Of a stretch of DNA of 17,904 nt, positions 6,219 to 13,884 are shown piece after piece. Where the stretch lies: NCBI GenBank assembly GCA_964430935.1, contig CAYSHK010000049.1, forward strand, positions 1 through 17,904. Reading direction: 5' to 3'. The stretch is from Thermopetrobacter sp964430935 (GTDB lineage: Bacteria > Pseudomonadota > Alphaproteobacteria > Rhizobiales > Aestuariivirgaceae). The position numbers were made by a program, and so were the translations under genes. The notes beneath the pieces are model-generated. The model saw nothing but the letters and a program-made list of their open reading frames with translations, made no database searches and was not told the DNA's origin. Position 1 is the first letter of the stretch; each line of letters opens with the position of its first letter.

Positions 6219-7592
6219 TCAGGCGTGCTCCGGGCGTGTCCGCATGCGGTCGAAACCGAGCCGCGTGGCCAGGCAGACGAGGCTCGTGGCCGATTTCATC
6301 CCGGTTTTCTTCAGCAGGTTCGCGCGATGGTATTCCACCGTCTTCGGACTGATGGAGAGCTCCCGCGCGATGGCTTTCGTCGATTTGCCCTGGCACAGCA
6401 GGCTCAGGACCTCGTGTTCGCGCGGCGTCAGACGGTGGAAGCAGTCGGCGGCCTCCCCCGCGTCCATGCCATTGACCCGCGGGGCCGGGTGCGGGGTGGT
6501 GCGCCGGGTGCGCAGCACGAGGAACCACAGGGTCGCGATCAATGCGATGGCGGCGATGGCGACCAGGGGATCGCCGGCGGCGGACCGTGGCATTGCCGTC
6601 GTGCTCCGGTGCGTGTCGCGCGCCGTTTCGTATTCGCGCACCAGCTGTCGTACCCCGTCGTATGACAGCGGAGCGGTCCAGGCGTTCCGCAGGCCGAATG
6701 CGGCACGCAGGCCGGCGTCCTGCGTGGCCAGCAGCGCGCGGACGATGGCGACGGTCGTGCGCCTGTCCGCGCCCTTGCGGGCCAGAAAGGGCCATTCCGG
6801 CCACAGCCGGGTGGAAACCGCCAGCGGCCAGCCGGGATAGCGGCCGGAATGGAGGATGCGCAGGTCCGCCAGCCGGATGTGGCCCTCCATCGCCAGGCTC
6901 TCCAGCAGACCCGTTCGCACCACGCCGGCATCGGTGCGTCCGGCGAGTACCGCTTCCACGATGGCGTCCTGGGGGAAACCCGCGAACCGCAATGCGCCGA
7001 GATCTCGGAAAGGGTTCAGTCCCTCAGCGGTGAATTCCGCCCAGGCCATGAGAAAGCCACCGAAGGCGTCGGGCGCCACCGCCGTGAGCCGCCGGCCCCG
7101 GAGATCGGCGAGGGTCGCGATGTCCGAATCGGCACGCGCGAAGATCACCGAACCGAAATGCACCAGCCCCGGTCCGTTCCTGTCCGGATGGCGTTCGAGG
7201 GTGGCGACGGGGGCCAGCGGGATTCGCTCCGCGAGGGAGATGTAGTGGCCGGGGTTGGTGACCAGATAGTCGATGCGGCCGCTTTCCAGCTGTGCCGCCG
7301 CGGAGGCCAGCGTAACCGGCTGCGGCAGGAAGCGGATGCCCGGCACCTTCGCGGAGAGATACCGAGCCAGCGGTGCCCAGCGCTCCCGGGCCGAACGGGT
7401 GCCGCGATAGGCCAGCACTCCGATGCGCACGGTCCGTGGCGGCTTCGCCCCTTCCACGTCCTTTCCGGCCGGGGTCCGCGACGGTTCCGCTGTTGGCGCC
7501 GCGACCTGCGCCCGCGCATGCGGGTGCGAGGCGGCCAGAAGGATCAGTCCGGCCGCGATCGCGGACGCGAATCCGGAACGCCTGCGTTCCAT
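6219..7592 (-). CDS. Transmembrane one-component regulator: periplasmic PhnD sensor + LuxR-type DNA-binding domain
   Basis: A 457-residue protein with an unusual order of parts. Residues 1-28 are a signal peptide or anchor (RRR, hydrophobic 8-21, ARA at 26-28). Residues about 54-325 are a PhnD-type substrate-binding domain, with VRIGVLAYRG, DYLVTNPGHYISL, LADLRGRRL, AFGGFLMAWAE, AGVVRTGLLESL and a STRLWPEWPF motif. These are hallmarks of the sensor domain of TtrS-type kinases. Residues 343-360 form one membrane helix followed by RTRR, placing the C-terminus in the cytoplasm. Residues 388-447 are a LuxR/FixJ-type helix-turn-helix (LTPREHEVL, then ISPKTVEYHRANLLKKTG). Only 27 residues separate helix and DNA-binding domain, so there is no kinase or receiver. 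A strong Shine-Dalgarno (GGGAGGA) supports the start. Ligand and targets are unknown; a sulfur oxyanion is a reasonable guess from the TtrS resemblance and the DsrE-like neighbour. Confidence 0.9.
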   Translation of the reverse strand: MERRRSGFASAIAAGLILLAASHPHARAQVAAPTAEPSRTPAGKDVEGAKPPRTVRIGVLAYRGTRSARERWAPLARYLSAKVPGIRFLPQPVTLASAAAQLESGRIDYLVTNPGHYISLAERIPLAPVATLERHPDRNGPGLVHFGSVIFARADSDIATLADLRGRRLTAVAPDAFGGFLMAWAEFTAEGLNPFRDLGALRFAGFPQDAIVEAVLAGRTDAGVVRTGLLESLAMEGHIRLADLRILHSGRYPGWPLAVSTRLWPEWPFLARKGADRRTTVAIVRALLATQDAGLRAAFGLRNAWTAPLSYDGVRQLVREYETARDTHRSTTAMPRSAAGDPLVAIAAIALIATLWFLVLRTRRTTPHPAPRVNGMDAGEAADCFHRLTPREHEVLSLLCQGKSTKAIARELSISPKTVEYHRANLLKKTGMKSATSLVCLATRLGFDRMRTRPEHA

Positions 7593-7640
7593 GTCGTCGT
7601 TTCCTCCCGTGGCGGGCTTCCACCGTGCGGGCCCCTTCCG

Positions 7641-7654
7641 GCACCGTTCGGTGC
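7641..7654. promoter_or_regulatory. Perfect palindrome in the regulator leader
   Basis: GCACCG (7641-7646) and CGGTGC (7649-7654) are perfect reverse complements around TT. The site lies 49 bp before the start codon of the PhnD-LuxR regulator, on its 5' side. A second short repeat, CGGT-TCC-ACCG (7658-7668), follows directly. The position suits an operator for a dimeric regulator, possibly autoregulation, or a leader hairpin. There is no direct evidence of binding. Confidence 0.35.
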
Positions 7655-7670
7655 GGTCGGTTCCACCGGG

Positions 7671-7697
7671 CTTATAGTTATTATCGCTTTCTTATAG
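7671..7697. promoter_or_regulatory. Paired CTTATAG boxes in an AT-rich divergent promoter region
   Basis: CTTATAG occurs at 7671-7677 and again at 7691-7697, exactly 20 bp apart, inside the only AT-rich patch of the 295-bp space between the regulator gene and cobS. On the minus strand each copy contains TATAAG, which matches the -10 consensus at 5 of 6 positions, but neither has a good -35 at 16-18 bp. Either they are -10 elements of activator-dependent promoters, or they are a two-turn direct repeat bound by a regulator. Confidence 0.4.
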
Positions 7698-7708
7698 CAT
7701 TTCCCACG

Positions 7709-7800
7709 GCGGGGATCATCCCCCGCAGGCGTGCGCGCGCCGCTGCGCCACCGCGTGGAAAAGGCGGCGCACGGTCTCGAAAAGGGCCGTGACAAGGCCC
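7709..7800 (+). other. Hairpin-rich stretch upstream of cobS
   Basis: Three stems follow one another: GCGGGG/CCCCGC around ATCATC (7709-7726), GCGCCGC (7737-7743) with GCGGCGC (7764-7770), and GGGCC/GGCCC around GTGACAA (7784-7800). They lie in what would be the 5' leader of cobS. I looked for the conserved elements of a cobalamin riboswitch and did not find them. The structure may be regulatory or may simply reflect high GC content. Confidence 0.25.
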
Positions 7801-7887
7801 ATATGAATGGCGTATCACCAGAGCCGGAAAATGCAGGAACAGCCGGCCCTTCCGGGGAGCCGGCCAAGAGGCATGGCGAAGAACCCG

Positions 7888-8880
7888 ATGAGTGACGTCT
7901 CCGAGAGCACGACGGCCCCTCTTCCCGATACGGAGATTTCCGTGCGCGAGGTGTTCGGCATCGACACCGACCTGAAGGTGCCCGCCTATTCGCAACCGGA
8001 CGAACACGTGCCGGACCTGGATCCGGACTATCTGTTCAACCCGGAAACGACGCTGGCCATTCTCGCCGGCTTCGCGCACAACCGCCGCGTGATGATCACC
8101 GGCTATCACGGCACCGGCAAGTCGACCCACATCGAGCAGGTGGCGGCGCGGCTCAACTGGCCCTGCGTGCGCATCAACCTGGATTCCCACATCTCGCGCA
8201 TCGATCTGATCGGCAAGGACGCCATCGTGCTGCGCGACGGCAAGCAGGTCACGGAGTTCCGCGAAGGGCTGCTGCCCTGGGCGCTGCAGCACAACGTGGC
8301 GCTGGTGTTCGACGAGTACGACGCGGGTCGGCCCGACGTGATGTTCGTCATCCAGCGCGTGCTGGAAGTCGCCGGCAAGCTGACCCTGCTCGACCAGAAC
8401 CGCGTCATCCGGCCCCACCCGGCCTTCCGGCTGTTCGCCACCGCCAATACGGTCGGCCTCGGCGATACCTCCGGTCTCTACCACGGCACCCAGCAGATCA
8501 ACCAGGGCCAGATGGACCGCTGGTCGATCGTCGTGAACCTGAACTATCTGCCGCACGACGAGGAAGTGGACATCGTTCTGGCCAAGGTGAAGTCCTTCGC
8601 GCGAAGCGAGGAGGGGAAGCAGACCGTCTCGCGCATGGTGCGGGTGGCCGACATGACGCGCAACGCCTTCATCCAGGGCGACCTGTCCACGGTGATGAGC
8701 CCGCGCACGGTCATCACCTGGGCGCAGAACACGGAGATCTTCGACGACGTCGGCTTCGCGTTCCGGGTCAGCTTCCTCAACAAGTGCGACGAGCTGGAGC
8801 GGCCCATCGTGGCGGAGTTCTACCAGAGGTGCTTCGGCGAGGAGCTGCCGGAATCGGCGGCCACCATCGCCGTCGCCTGA
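7888..8880 (+). CDS. cobS: Aerobic cobaltochelatase subunit CobS (AAA+ ATPase)
   Basis: A 330-residue AAA+ ATPase that, with CobT, forms the motor of the oxygen-dependent cobaltochelatase. With the large subunit CobN, the complex inserts Co(II) into hydrogenobyrinate a,c-diamide on the way to vitamin B12. Walker A is at 72-80 (GYHGTGKST) and Walker B at 138-147 (ALVFDEYDAG). The segments VREVFGIDTDLKVPAYS, DLDPDYLF and LFATANTVGLGDTSGLYHGT are near-invariant in CobS. The open frame begins at 7807, with further ATGs at 7831 and 7873. I chose 7888 because the protein then has 330 residues, close to the 332 I recall for Pseudomonas denitrificans CobS. The Shine-Dalgarno there is weak (GAAGAA), so 7873 remains possible. 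cobT follows after 13 bp, surely in the same transcript. No cobN is in the window. Confidence 0.96.
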   Translation: MSDVSESTTAPLPDTEISVREVFGIDTDLKVPAYSQPDEHVPDLDPDYLFNPETTLAILAGFAHNRRVMITGYHGTGKSTHIEQVAARLNWPCVRINLDSHISRIDLIGKDAIVLRDGKQVTEFREGLLPWALQHNVALVFDEYDAGRPDVMFVIQRVLEVAGKLTLLDQNRVIRPHPAFRLFATANTVGLGDTSGLYHGTQQINQGQMDRWSIVVNLNYLPHDEEVDIVLAKVKSFARSEEGKQTVSRMVRVADMTRNAFIQGDLSTVMSPRTVITWAQNTEIFDDVGFAFRVSFLNKCDELERPIVAEFYQRCFGEELPESAATIAVA

Positions 8881-8893
8881 ACCGGATGAGGGC

Positions 8894-10765
8894 ATGAACG
8901 GCAAGAGGGACGGCAATCCGACGGCCACGCTGGAACGGGCCATCTCCGTATGCCTGAGGACGGTCGCGGAGAAGCCCGGTCTCTCCGTCGCCTTCGGCAC
9001 CGAGCGGCCCGCCGTCTCCGATACGAAGGTCCGGCTGCCGCTGCTCTCCCGTCGTCCCGGTCCATCCGATATCGCGGTGACCCGCGGGGTGGCCGACCGT
9101 TTCGCCCTGCGGCTGGCCTACCATGACGATGCGGTGCACCTGCGTCATCTGCCCTCCAGCCCCAGGGCGAGGGAGATCTTCGACGCGGTGGAGGAGGCGC
9201 GCATCGAGGCCATCGGCGCACTGGCGATGCCGGGCATGGCGGCCAATCTGGCGGCCGATCTGGAGCGGCGCTGGGCCGACCGGACGGTGCCGGAGAGGCC
9301 GTCCCTGAACGACGGCGAGCATCTGGCGGAGGCGCTGGCGCTGATCGTGCGCCAGCGGCTCACGGGGGAGGCGCCGCCGGAGAACGCCCGTCCCGTGGTC
9401 GAGGCATGGCGGCGCTACGTGGACGAACACGCTGGAAAGGAGCTGTCCAGACTGGGGGAGGCCCTGCACGACCAGGAGGCTTTCGCGCGTCTGGCGCGCG
9501 ACGTGATCCGCGCCCTCGACATGGGCGCGGAGGCCGGTGACGAACGCGAGGATGCCGACAGCCGGCGGGAGGACGGCGACGAGGGCGAGGTCGGCATGGA
9601 CGAGGACGGCTCCTCGCCGGAGGATTCCCCGGCGCAGACGGCCCGCCCCGCCGATGGCGAACAGGTGGAGGGCGAGGAGGCGGAAGTCGAGACCACTTCC
9701 ATGGAAAGCGCCGCGGATGCCGATTCGGAATCGGAGAGCCCCGATGGCGAGGCGGCGCGGACACCCTCCCTGCCCTTCCGGAACGAGGCGGACGAGACGG
9801 GATACCGGGTCTACACCACCGAATTCGACGAGGTGGTCCATGCGGAGGAGATGTGCGATCCGCAGGAGCTGGAGCGCCTGCGCGGCCTTCTGGACCGCCA
9901 GCTCGCTCCGCTGCAGACGGTGGTGGCCCGTCTGGCCAACCGCCTCCAGCGGCGTTTGATGGCGCAGCAGAACCGGGCCTGGGAATTCGATCTCGAGGAA
10001 GGGCTTCTGGACACGTCCCGTCTGTCGCGGGTGCTCACCGATCCCCTCGCGCCGCTGTCCTTCAAGCGCGAACGGGACACGGAGTTCCGCGACACCGTGG
10101 TGACGCTGCTCATCGACAATTCCGGCTCCATGCGCGGCCGGCCCATTTCCATCGCCGCCATCTGCACCGACATTCTGGCACGTACCCTGGAGCGCTGCGG
10201 CGTGAAGGTGGAAATTCTGGGCTTCACCACGAGCCAGTGGAAGGGCGGCCGTTCGCGCAAGAAATGGATGGCGGAGGGCAAGCCCCCGAACCCGGGGCGG
10301 CTGAACGACCTGCGCCACATCATATACAAGGCGGCGGACGCCCCCTGGCGCCGGGCCCGGCGCAACCTCGGCCTGATGATGCGCGAGGGTCTGCTGAAGG
10401 AGAACATCGACGGCGAGGCGCTCATCTGGGCCCACAACCGTCTTCTGGCGCGGCCCGAGCAGCGCCGCATTCTGATGGTCATATCCGACGGCGCGCCGGT
10501 GGACGATTCCACCCTGTCGGTCAATTCCGGCAACTATCTGGAGCGCCATCTGCGGCAGGTGATCGACGACATCGAGAACCGCTCGCCCGTGGAGCTGATC
10601 GCCATCGGCATAGGTCACGACGTCACCCGCTACTACCGCCGGGCGGTGACCATCATCGACGCCGAGGAACTGGGAACCGCCATGACCGGGAAGCTGGCCG
10701 AACTGTTCGAGGAGGACGACCGCTCCGTGCGCCGTCCGGCCCGCCGTCCGGGTCGCGCGGTCTGA
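8894..10765 (+). CDS. cobT: Aerobic cobaltochelatase subunit CobT
   Basis: A 623-residue partner of CobS in the cobaltochelatase. The N-terminal third (to about 200) is the CobT-specific region, with the conserved SDIAVTRGVADRFALRLAYH and EEARIEAIGALAMPGMAANL-type stretches. Residues about 210-290 form a very acidic, low-complexity linker (runs of Glu, Asp and Ser), as usual in this family. The C-terminal von Willebrand A domain carries the metal-ion-dependent adhesion site Asp408-Asn-Ser-Gly-Ser412, with further motif residues in GFTTSQW and VISDGAPVDDST. This domain couples ATP-driven CobS motion to CobN. The length agrees with the family (about 630). GAGGG precedes the ATG closely. The gene for the CobN catalytic subunit must lie elsewhere. 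Confidence 0.96.
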   Translation: MNGKRDGNPTATLERAISVCLRTVAEKPGLSVAFGTERPAVSDTKVRLPLLSRRPGPSDIAVTRGVADRFALRLAYHDDAVHLRHLPSSPRAREIFDAVEEARIEAIGALAMPGMAANLAADLERRWADRTVPERPSLNDGEHLAEALALIVRQRLTGEAPPENARPVVEAWRRYVDEHAGKELSRLGEALHDQEAFARLARDVIRALDMGAEAGDEREDADSRREDGDEGEVGMDEDGSSPEDSPAQTARPADGEQVEGEEAEVETTSMESAADADSESESPDGEAARTPSLPFRNEADETGYRVYTTEFDEVVHAEEMCDPQELERLRGLLDRQLAPLQTVVARLANRLQRRLMAQQNRAWEFDLEEGLLDTSRLSRVLTDPLAPLSFKRERDTEFRDTVVTLLIDNSGSMRGRPISIAAICTDILARTLERCGVKVEILGFTTSQWKGGRSRKKWMAEGKPPNPGRLNDLRHIIYKAADAPWRRARRNLGLMMREGLLKENIDGEALIWAHNRLLARPEQRRILMVISDGAPVDDSTLSVNSGNYLERHLRQVIDDIENRSPVELIAIGIGHDVTRYYRRAVTIIDAEELGTAMTGKLAELFEEDDRSVRRPARRPGRAV

Positions 10766-10782
10766 GCGGGAAACCCGCGGAG

Positions 10783-11856
10783 ATGGTTCCGGCAACCGCA
10801 AAGAGGCTCCCCCTTTCCGCCGTGGCGGCGCTGCTTCTGCTGGCGGCGGCCGTTTTCTGCGGAAGCGGCGCGCGCGCTGCGGAGCCCGCGGCCGTGACGG
10901 CCCTGCCGATCAGCATGTCGCGCACCGGTGGCGAGCGCTTCGGGCATCTGCTGTGGCGCGGCGGTCTCGTCCTGGATTCTCCCGACCCGGCCTTCGGCGG
11001 CTTCTCCGGTCTGCTTCTGGGCGCGCGGGGCAGGGAGCTGCTGGCGGTCTCCGATCTCGGCCGCTGGTGGCGGGCGCGGCTGACCTACGATGGACGCGGC
11101 CATCTCTCGGGACTGGAGGACGCCGGTGGTCCATGGCCTATGCTGAGCAGCCGCGGCGCGCCCCTGCGCGGTGGCTGGCGCGACGCGGAGGCGCTGGCCC
11201 CCTGGGATGGACGGCGCACAGGCGGTCCGGTACTGGTGGGCTTCGAGAGGCGCGAACGCGTGGCGCTCTACGACTGGGGCGCACGGGGGCGGAAGGCGAG
11301 GGCCCGGTACCTGTTCCTGCCGGCGGCGGTGGGCCGAGGGCGCAGGAACGGCGAGATGGAGGCGCTCGCCCGCTTCTGGAACGGTCCGCGCGCCGGCTGG
11401 CTGATCGCCGCGGCGGAGAAGGCCTTCACGCCGGCAGGGGACGTCCGGGCCTGGGTCTGGCGCGGCCGGCGCGTCGTCTCCTTCTCCATCCGCCGCAAGG
11501 GGAACTTCCGGATCACGGACATCGCCGTCCTTCCGTCCGGACGGGGATTCGTGACATTGGAACGCCGTTTCGAACGGTCGCTGACGACCCTTCCCGCCTT
11601 CGCCATGCGGCTGTTCCGGGTGGAGGATATCGCCGGGGGCGCGGTCGTGGACGGCGTGGAACTGATGGAGGCCAGCTGGCCCCTCCACGCCATCGACAAC
11701 ATGGAGGGGCTGTCGGTGCACCGTTCCGGAGAGGAGCTGCGGCTGACGGTGATCTCCGACGACAATTTCGACCGCGGGTTGCAACGCACTCTGCTTTTCC
11801 AGTTCGCCCTGCCGGTGGAGGAGCTGGAGCGGCTTCTCGGCGGTGGAAAAGGGTGA
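10783..11856 (+). CDS. Exported phytase-like esterase family protein
   Basis: A 357-residue protein with a signal peptide (KR at 7-8, hydrophobic 10-25, cleavage near ARAA at 30-33), hence likely periplasmic. The mature part matches the 'esterase-like activity of phytase' family, a beta-propeller-like fold: GFSGLLLGARGRELLAVSDLGRW, DAEALAPW, GEMEALARF, the AIDNMEGLSVH segment (Met307-Glu308-Gly309), and VISDDNF (Asp326) near the end. Family members are poorly characterised; despite the name, phytase activity is usually unproven. The gene starts 17 bp after cobT, probably in the same transcript, and I recall this neighbourhood in other alphaproteobacteria. The Shine-Dalgarno (GGAG) is directly against the ATG, an unusually short spacing. 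A GCGGG-AAA-CCCGC stem (10766-10778) overlaps this junction and might modulate translation. Confidence 0.85.
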   Translation: MVPATAKRLPLSAVAALLLLAAAVFCGSGARAAEPAAVTALPISMSRTGGERFGHLLWRGGLVLDSPDPAFGGFSGLLLGARGRELLAVSDLGRWWRARLTYDGRGHLSGLEDAGGPWPMLSSRGAPLRGGWRDAEALAPWDGRRTGGPVLVGFERRERVALYDWGARGRKARARYLFLPAAVGRGRRNGEMEALARFWNGPRAGWLIAAAEKAFTPAGDVRAWVWRGRRVVSFSIRRKGNFRITDIAVLPSGRGFVTLERRFERSLTTLPAFAMRLFRVEDIAGGAVVDGVELMEASWPLHAIDNMEGLSVHRSGEELRLTVISDDNFDRGLQRTLLFQFALPVEELERLLGGGKG

Positions 11857-11923
11857 AATTGGTCTGATCCGTTATCATTTCGTTAACCGTGGCCCGATTC
11901 AATGCCTGTGGACGAAGGGCGAA

Positions 11924-11983
11924 ATCCGGTCTGGACCGGATATTTGCGTGACGTTCGTCAGTATCAACCATCCGGTGACGGAT
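11924..11983. promoter_or_regulatory. Three evenly spaced inverted repeats before the heparinase-like gene
   Basis: Three perfect inverted repeats occur in a 60-bp stretch: ATCCGGTC-TG-GACCGGAT (11924-11941), TGACG-TT-CGTCA (11949-11960) and ATCCG-GTGA-CGGAT (11970-11983). Their centres are exactly 22 bp apart each time, about two DNA turns. The first and third share ATCCGGT. The third ends one base before the chosen start codon at 11985, where it would cover the ribosome-binding region. The rest of the 128-bp intergenic space shows an AT-rich patch at 11,870-11,887 that could belong to a promoter. Confidence 0.4.
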
Positions 11984-11984
11984 C

Positions 11985-13805
11985 ATGGGCGTTCGGGCGA
12001 CAGGATACGGGCCGGTCATGCCGGGCTCCATGGGCGGCTTGGCGGGCCGGGCGGCGGCGGCGCTGCTGGCGCGGTTCTCCGATTCCCTGCGTCGCCTCGT
12101 CCCCCGTCCCCTTCCCCTTCGGGTACGTGGCCTGGCCCATCCGCCGGCCCCCGTGCCTGTCGGCGGGGTGCACGATGCGGCGGCTCTCTATCAGGGCCGC
12201 TTCTCCTTCGCCGGCCGCACCGTGGAGTGCGACGGGCGGGTGATCTTCGACCACGAGGTTTCCGATTCCGCATGGCTGCGCGAGCTGCACGGGTTCGGCT
12301 GGCTGCGGACGCTGCTCGACAGCGAGCGGCGGCTGATGACGGTCTTCGCCCGCACGCTCGTGGGCGACTGGCAGGACAGGGCCGGCCGGCTGCCTCCCGA
12401 GGCGCTGGAGCCGGCGGTGGCGGCGCGGCGGCTGATGCACTGGATCGCCGCGGCCCCCGCGCTCGTCGGTGGAGCGCCCGGGAGATTCGAGCAGGCCTTC
12501 TTCCGGTCCCTCGCCTGGCAGACGCGCCGTCTTGCGCGCATGTCCCGCCGGCGCATGCTGCCGCACGAGCGCATGCTGGGCGCCCTGGCCCTCGCCCATG
12601 CCGCGATGGGCCTCGCCGGCCTGGAGAACCTGCGCGGACCGGCGCTTTCCCGGCTTGGGGAGGAGCTGGAATGGCAGATCCTTCCGGACGGCGGTCACGT
12701 TTCACGCTCTCCCGCGGTGCTGCTGGAGATCATCGCCTTCCTTCTGCCGTTGCGCGACGCCGTTTCGCAGGCCCGGCTGCCGCTGCCGGAGGAGATTTCC
12801 GGAGCGCTGGAGCGGGCATTGCCCATGCTGCGGTTCTTCCGGCATGGAGACGGCGGTCTGGCGCTGCTCGGCGGCGTGGCGGATCCGGCGCCGGGATTGC
12901 TGAGCGCGGTGCTGGAGGCCGATCCCGTCGCGGGGCGGCCGCTTTCCCGCGCGCCCCACAGCGGTTATCTGCGCATGCAGCAGGGGGCGGGCCTCGTCGT
13001 CGTGGACGGCGGCCGGGCGGTCGCGCCGGGCGTCCATCCCGACGCGCCGCTGTCGGTGGCCGCGTTCGAGTTCTCCCACGGACCGTTCCGCATCGTCACG
13101 AGCTGCGGGGCGCCGCGCATTCCCCAGCCGGACTGGCGGGCCGCGGCGCGGCTGACGGCCGCCCATTCCACCATGTCGGTGGACGGGCATGACGCCGGCC
13201 GCATTCTCTCCGGCCGGATCGTGGAGGCGCTCTTCGGCACGCCGGTGCTCACGGGTCCCGCGGAGGTGCGCGCCGACTGCCGCGAGACGTCCGGCGGTTC
13301 CCTGGCGGAGGTCGCCCACGACGGTTTCGCGCGCTGCTGCGGACTGGGGCACGAGAGGCGTCTGTTCCTCATGCCCGACGGCGTGGAGCTGCGCGGCGAG
13401 GACGTGCTGACGCCCGTTTCGGGGGGCGGGGCCGGGAAGGCCGCCTTCACGCTGCGGTTCCATCTGCACCCGTCGGTGCGGGCCACCCTGTCGCGCGACG
13501 GCTCCAGCGTGATGCTGACCCTGCCCGACCGTTCCGGCTGGAAGTTTTCCGCGCGCGGCGGACGTCTGCGGCTGGAGGAGAGCGTCCTGCTGGCGTCCGG
13601 GCGCGGTCTGCGTCGCACCATCCAGATCGTGGTCGAGGGTGGCGTCGGCACGGACGGCGCCAGGGTCAACTGGTTCCTGAAACGGATATCGGAGGGTGGC
13701 CGCCGCAGGCGCGGCCGCAGGAGCGACGGAATGCCGGAGCTGCCCCTCGATATGGACGGACGGGACGTCCGCCCGGAGGAAAACCCCCCGGAACGGGCTG
13801 ATTGA
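11985..13805 (+). CDS. Heparinase II/III-like family protein
   Basis: A 606-residue protein of the heparinase II/III-like family common in alphaproteobacteria. The N-terminal alpha-helical half includes YQGRFSFAGRTVE, LRELHGFGWLRTL, EEIEWQILPDGGH-like text (EELEWQILPDGGHVSRSP), LPMLRFFRHGDGGLALLGG and APHSGYLRMQQG. The C-terminal beta-sandwich includes the AAHSTMSVDG, VAHDGFARCCGLGHERRLFL, GEDVL, LRFHLHPSV and LEESVLLASG segments. The family is related to polysaccharide lyases, but the substrate of this branch is not known to me and true heparin cleavage is unlikely. No clear signal peptide is seen. In-frame ATGs at 12018 and 12030 are alternative starts, as none has a strong Shine-Dalgarno. 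The tail is arginine-rich, then acidic. It lies 79 bp before purH, a gene order I recall from other alphaproteobacteria. Confidence 0.88.
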   Translation: MGVRATGYGPVMPGSMGGLAGRAAAALLARFSDSLRRLVPRPLPLRVRGLAHPPAPVPVGGVHDAAALYQGRFSFAGRTVECDGRVIFDHEVSDSAWLRELHGFGWLRTLLDSERRLMTVFARTLVGDWQDRAGRLPPEALEPAVAARRLMHWIAAAPALVGGAPGRFEQAFFRSLAWQTRRLARMSRRRMLPHERMLGALALAHAAMGLAGLENLRGPALSRLGEELEWQILPDGGHVSRSPAVLLEIIAFLLPLRDAVSQARLPLPEEISGALERALPMLRFFRHGDGGLALLGGVADPAPGLLSAVLEADPVAGRPLSRAPHSGYLRMQQGAGLVVVDGGRAVAPGVHPDAPLSVAAFEFSHGPFRIVTSCGAPRIPQPDWRAAARLTAAHSTMSVDGHDAGRILSGRIVEALFGTPVLTGPAEVRADCRETSGGSLAEVAHDGFARCCGLGHERRLFLMPDGVELRGEDVLTPVSGGGAGKAAFTLRFHLHPSVRATLSRDGSSVMLTLPDRSGWKFSARGGRLRLEESVLLASGRGLRRTIQIVVEGGVGTDGARVNWFLKRISEGGRRRRGRRSDGMPELPLDMDGRDVRPEENPPERAD

Positions 13806-13814
13806 AGGTTTTCC
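13778..13814 (+). repeat. Stem spanning the heparinase-like stop codon
   Basis: GGAAAACC (13778-13785) and GGTTTTCC (13807-13814) are perfect reverse complements. Between them lies a smaller CCCG-GAA-CGGG stem and the stop codon at 13803-13805. The stem has no following T-tract (CCGGGG comes next), so full termination is doubtful. It could attenuate transcription between the heparinase-like gene and purH, or protect the 3' end of the upstream message. Confidence 0.35.
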
Positions 13815-13884
13815 CCGGGGTCATGATCTGCTATTGCCACAGGCGATCGTCCAACATCCCCATATCCTGTGGAGAGCCGGATCC

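Noticed and set aside
7593..7887. Possible cobalamin riboswitch before cobS
   Set aside because: Neither the B12-box-like core nor the expected conserved junction sequences could be found by eye.
8777..10801. 674-codon open frame antisense to cobT
   Set aside because: It is an artefact of third-position GC bias; CobT with its adhesion-site motif occupies the sense strand.
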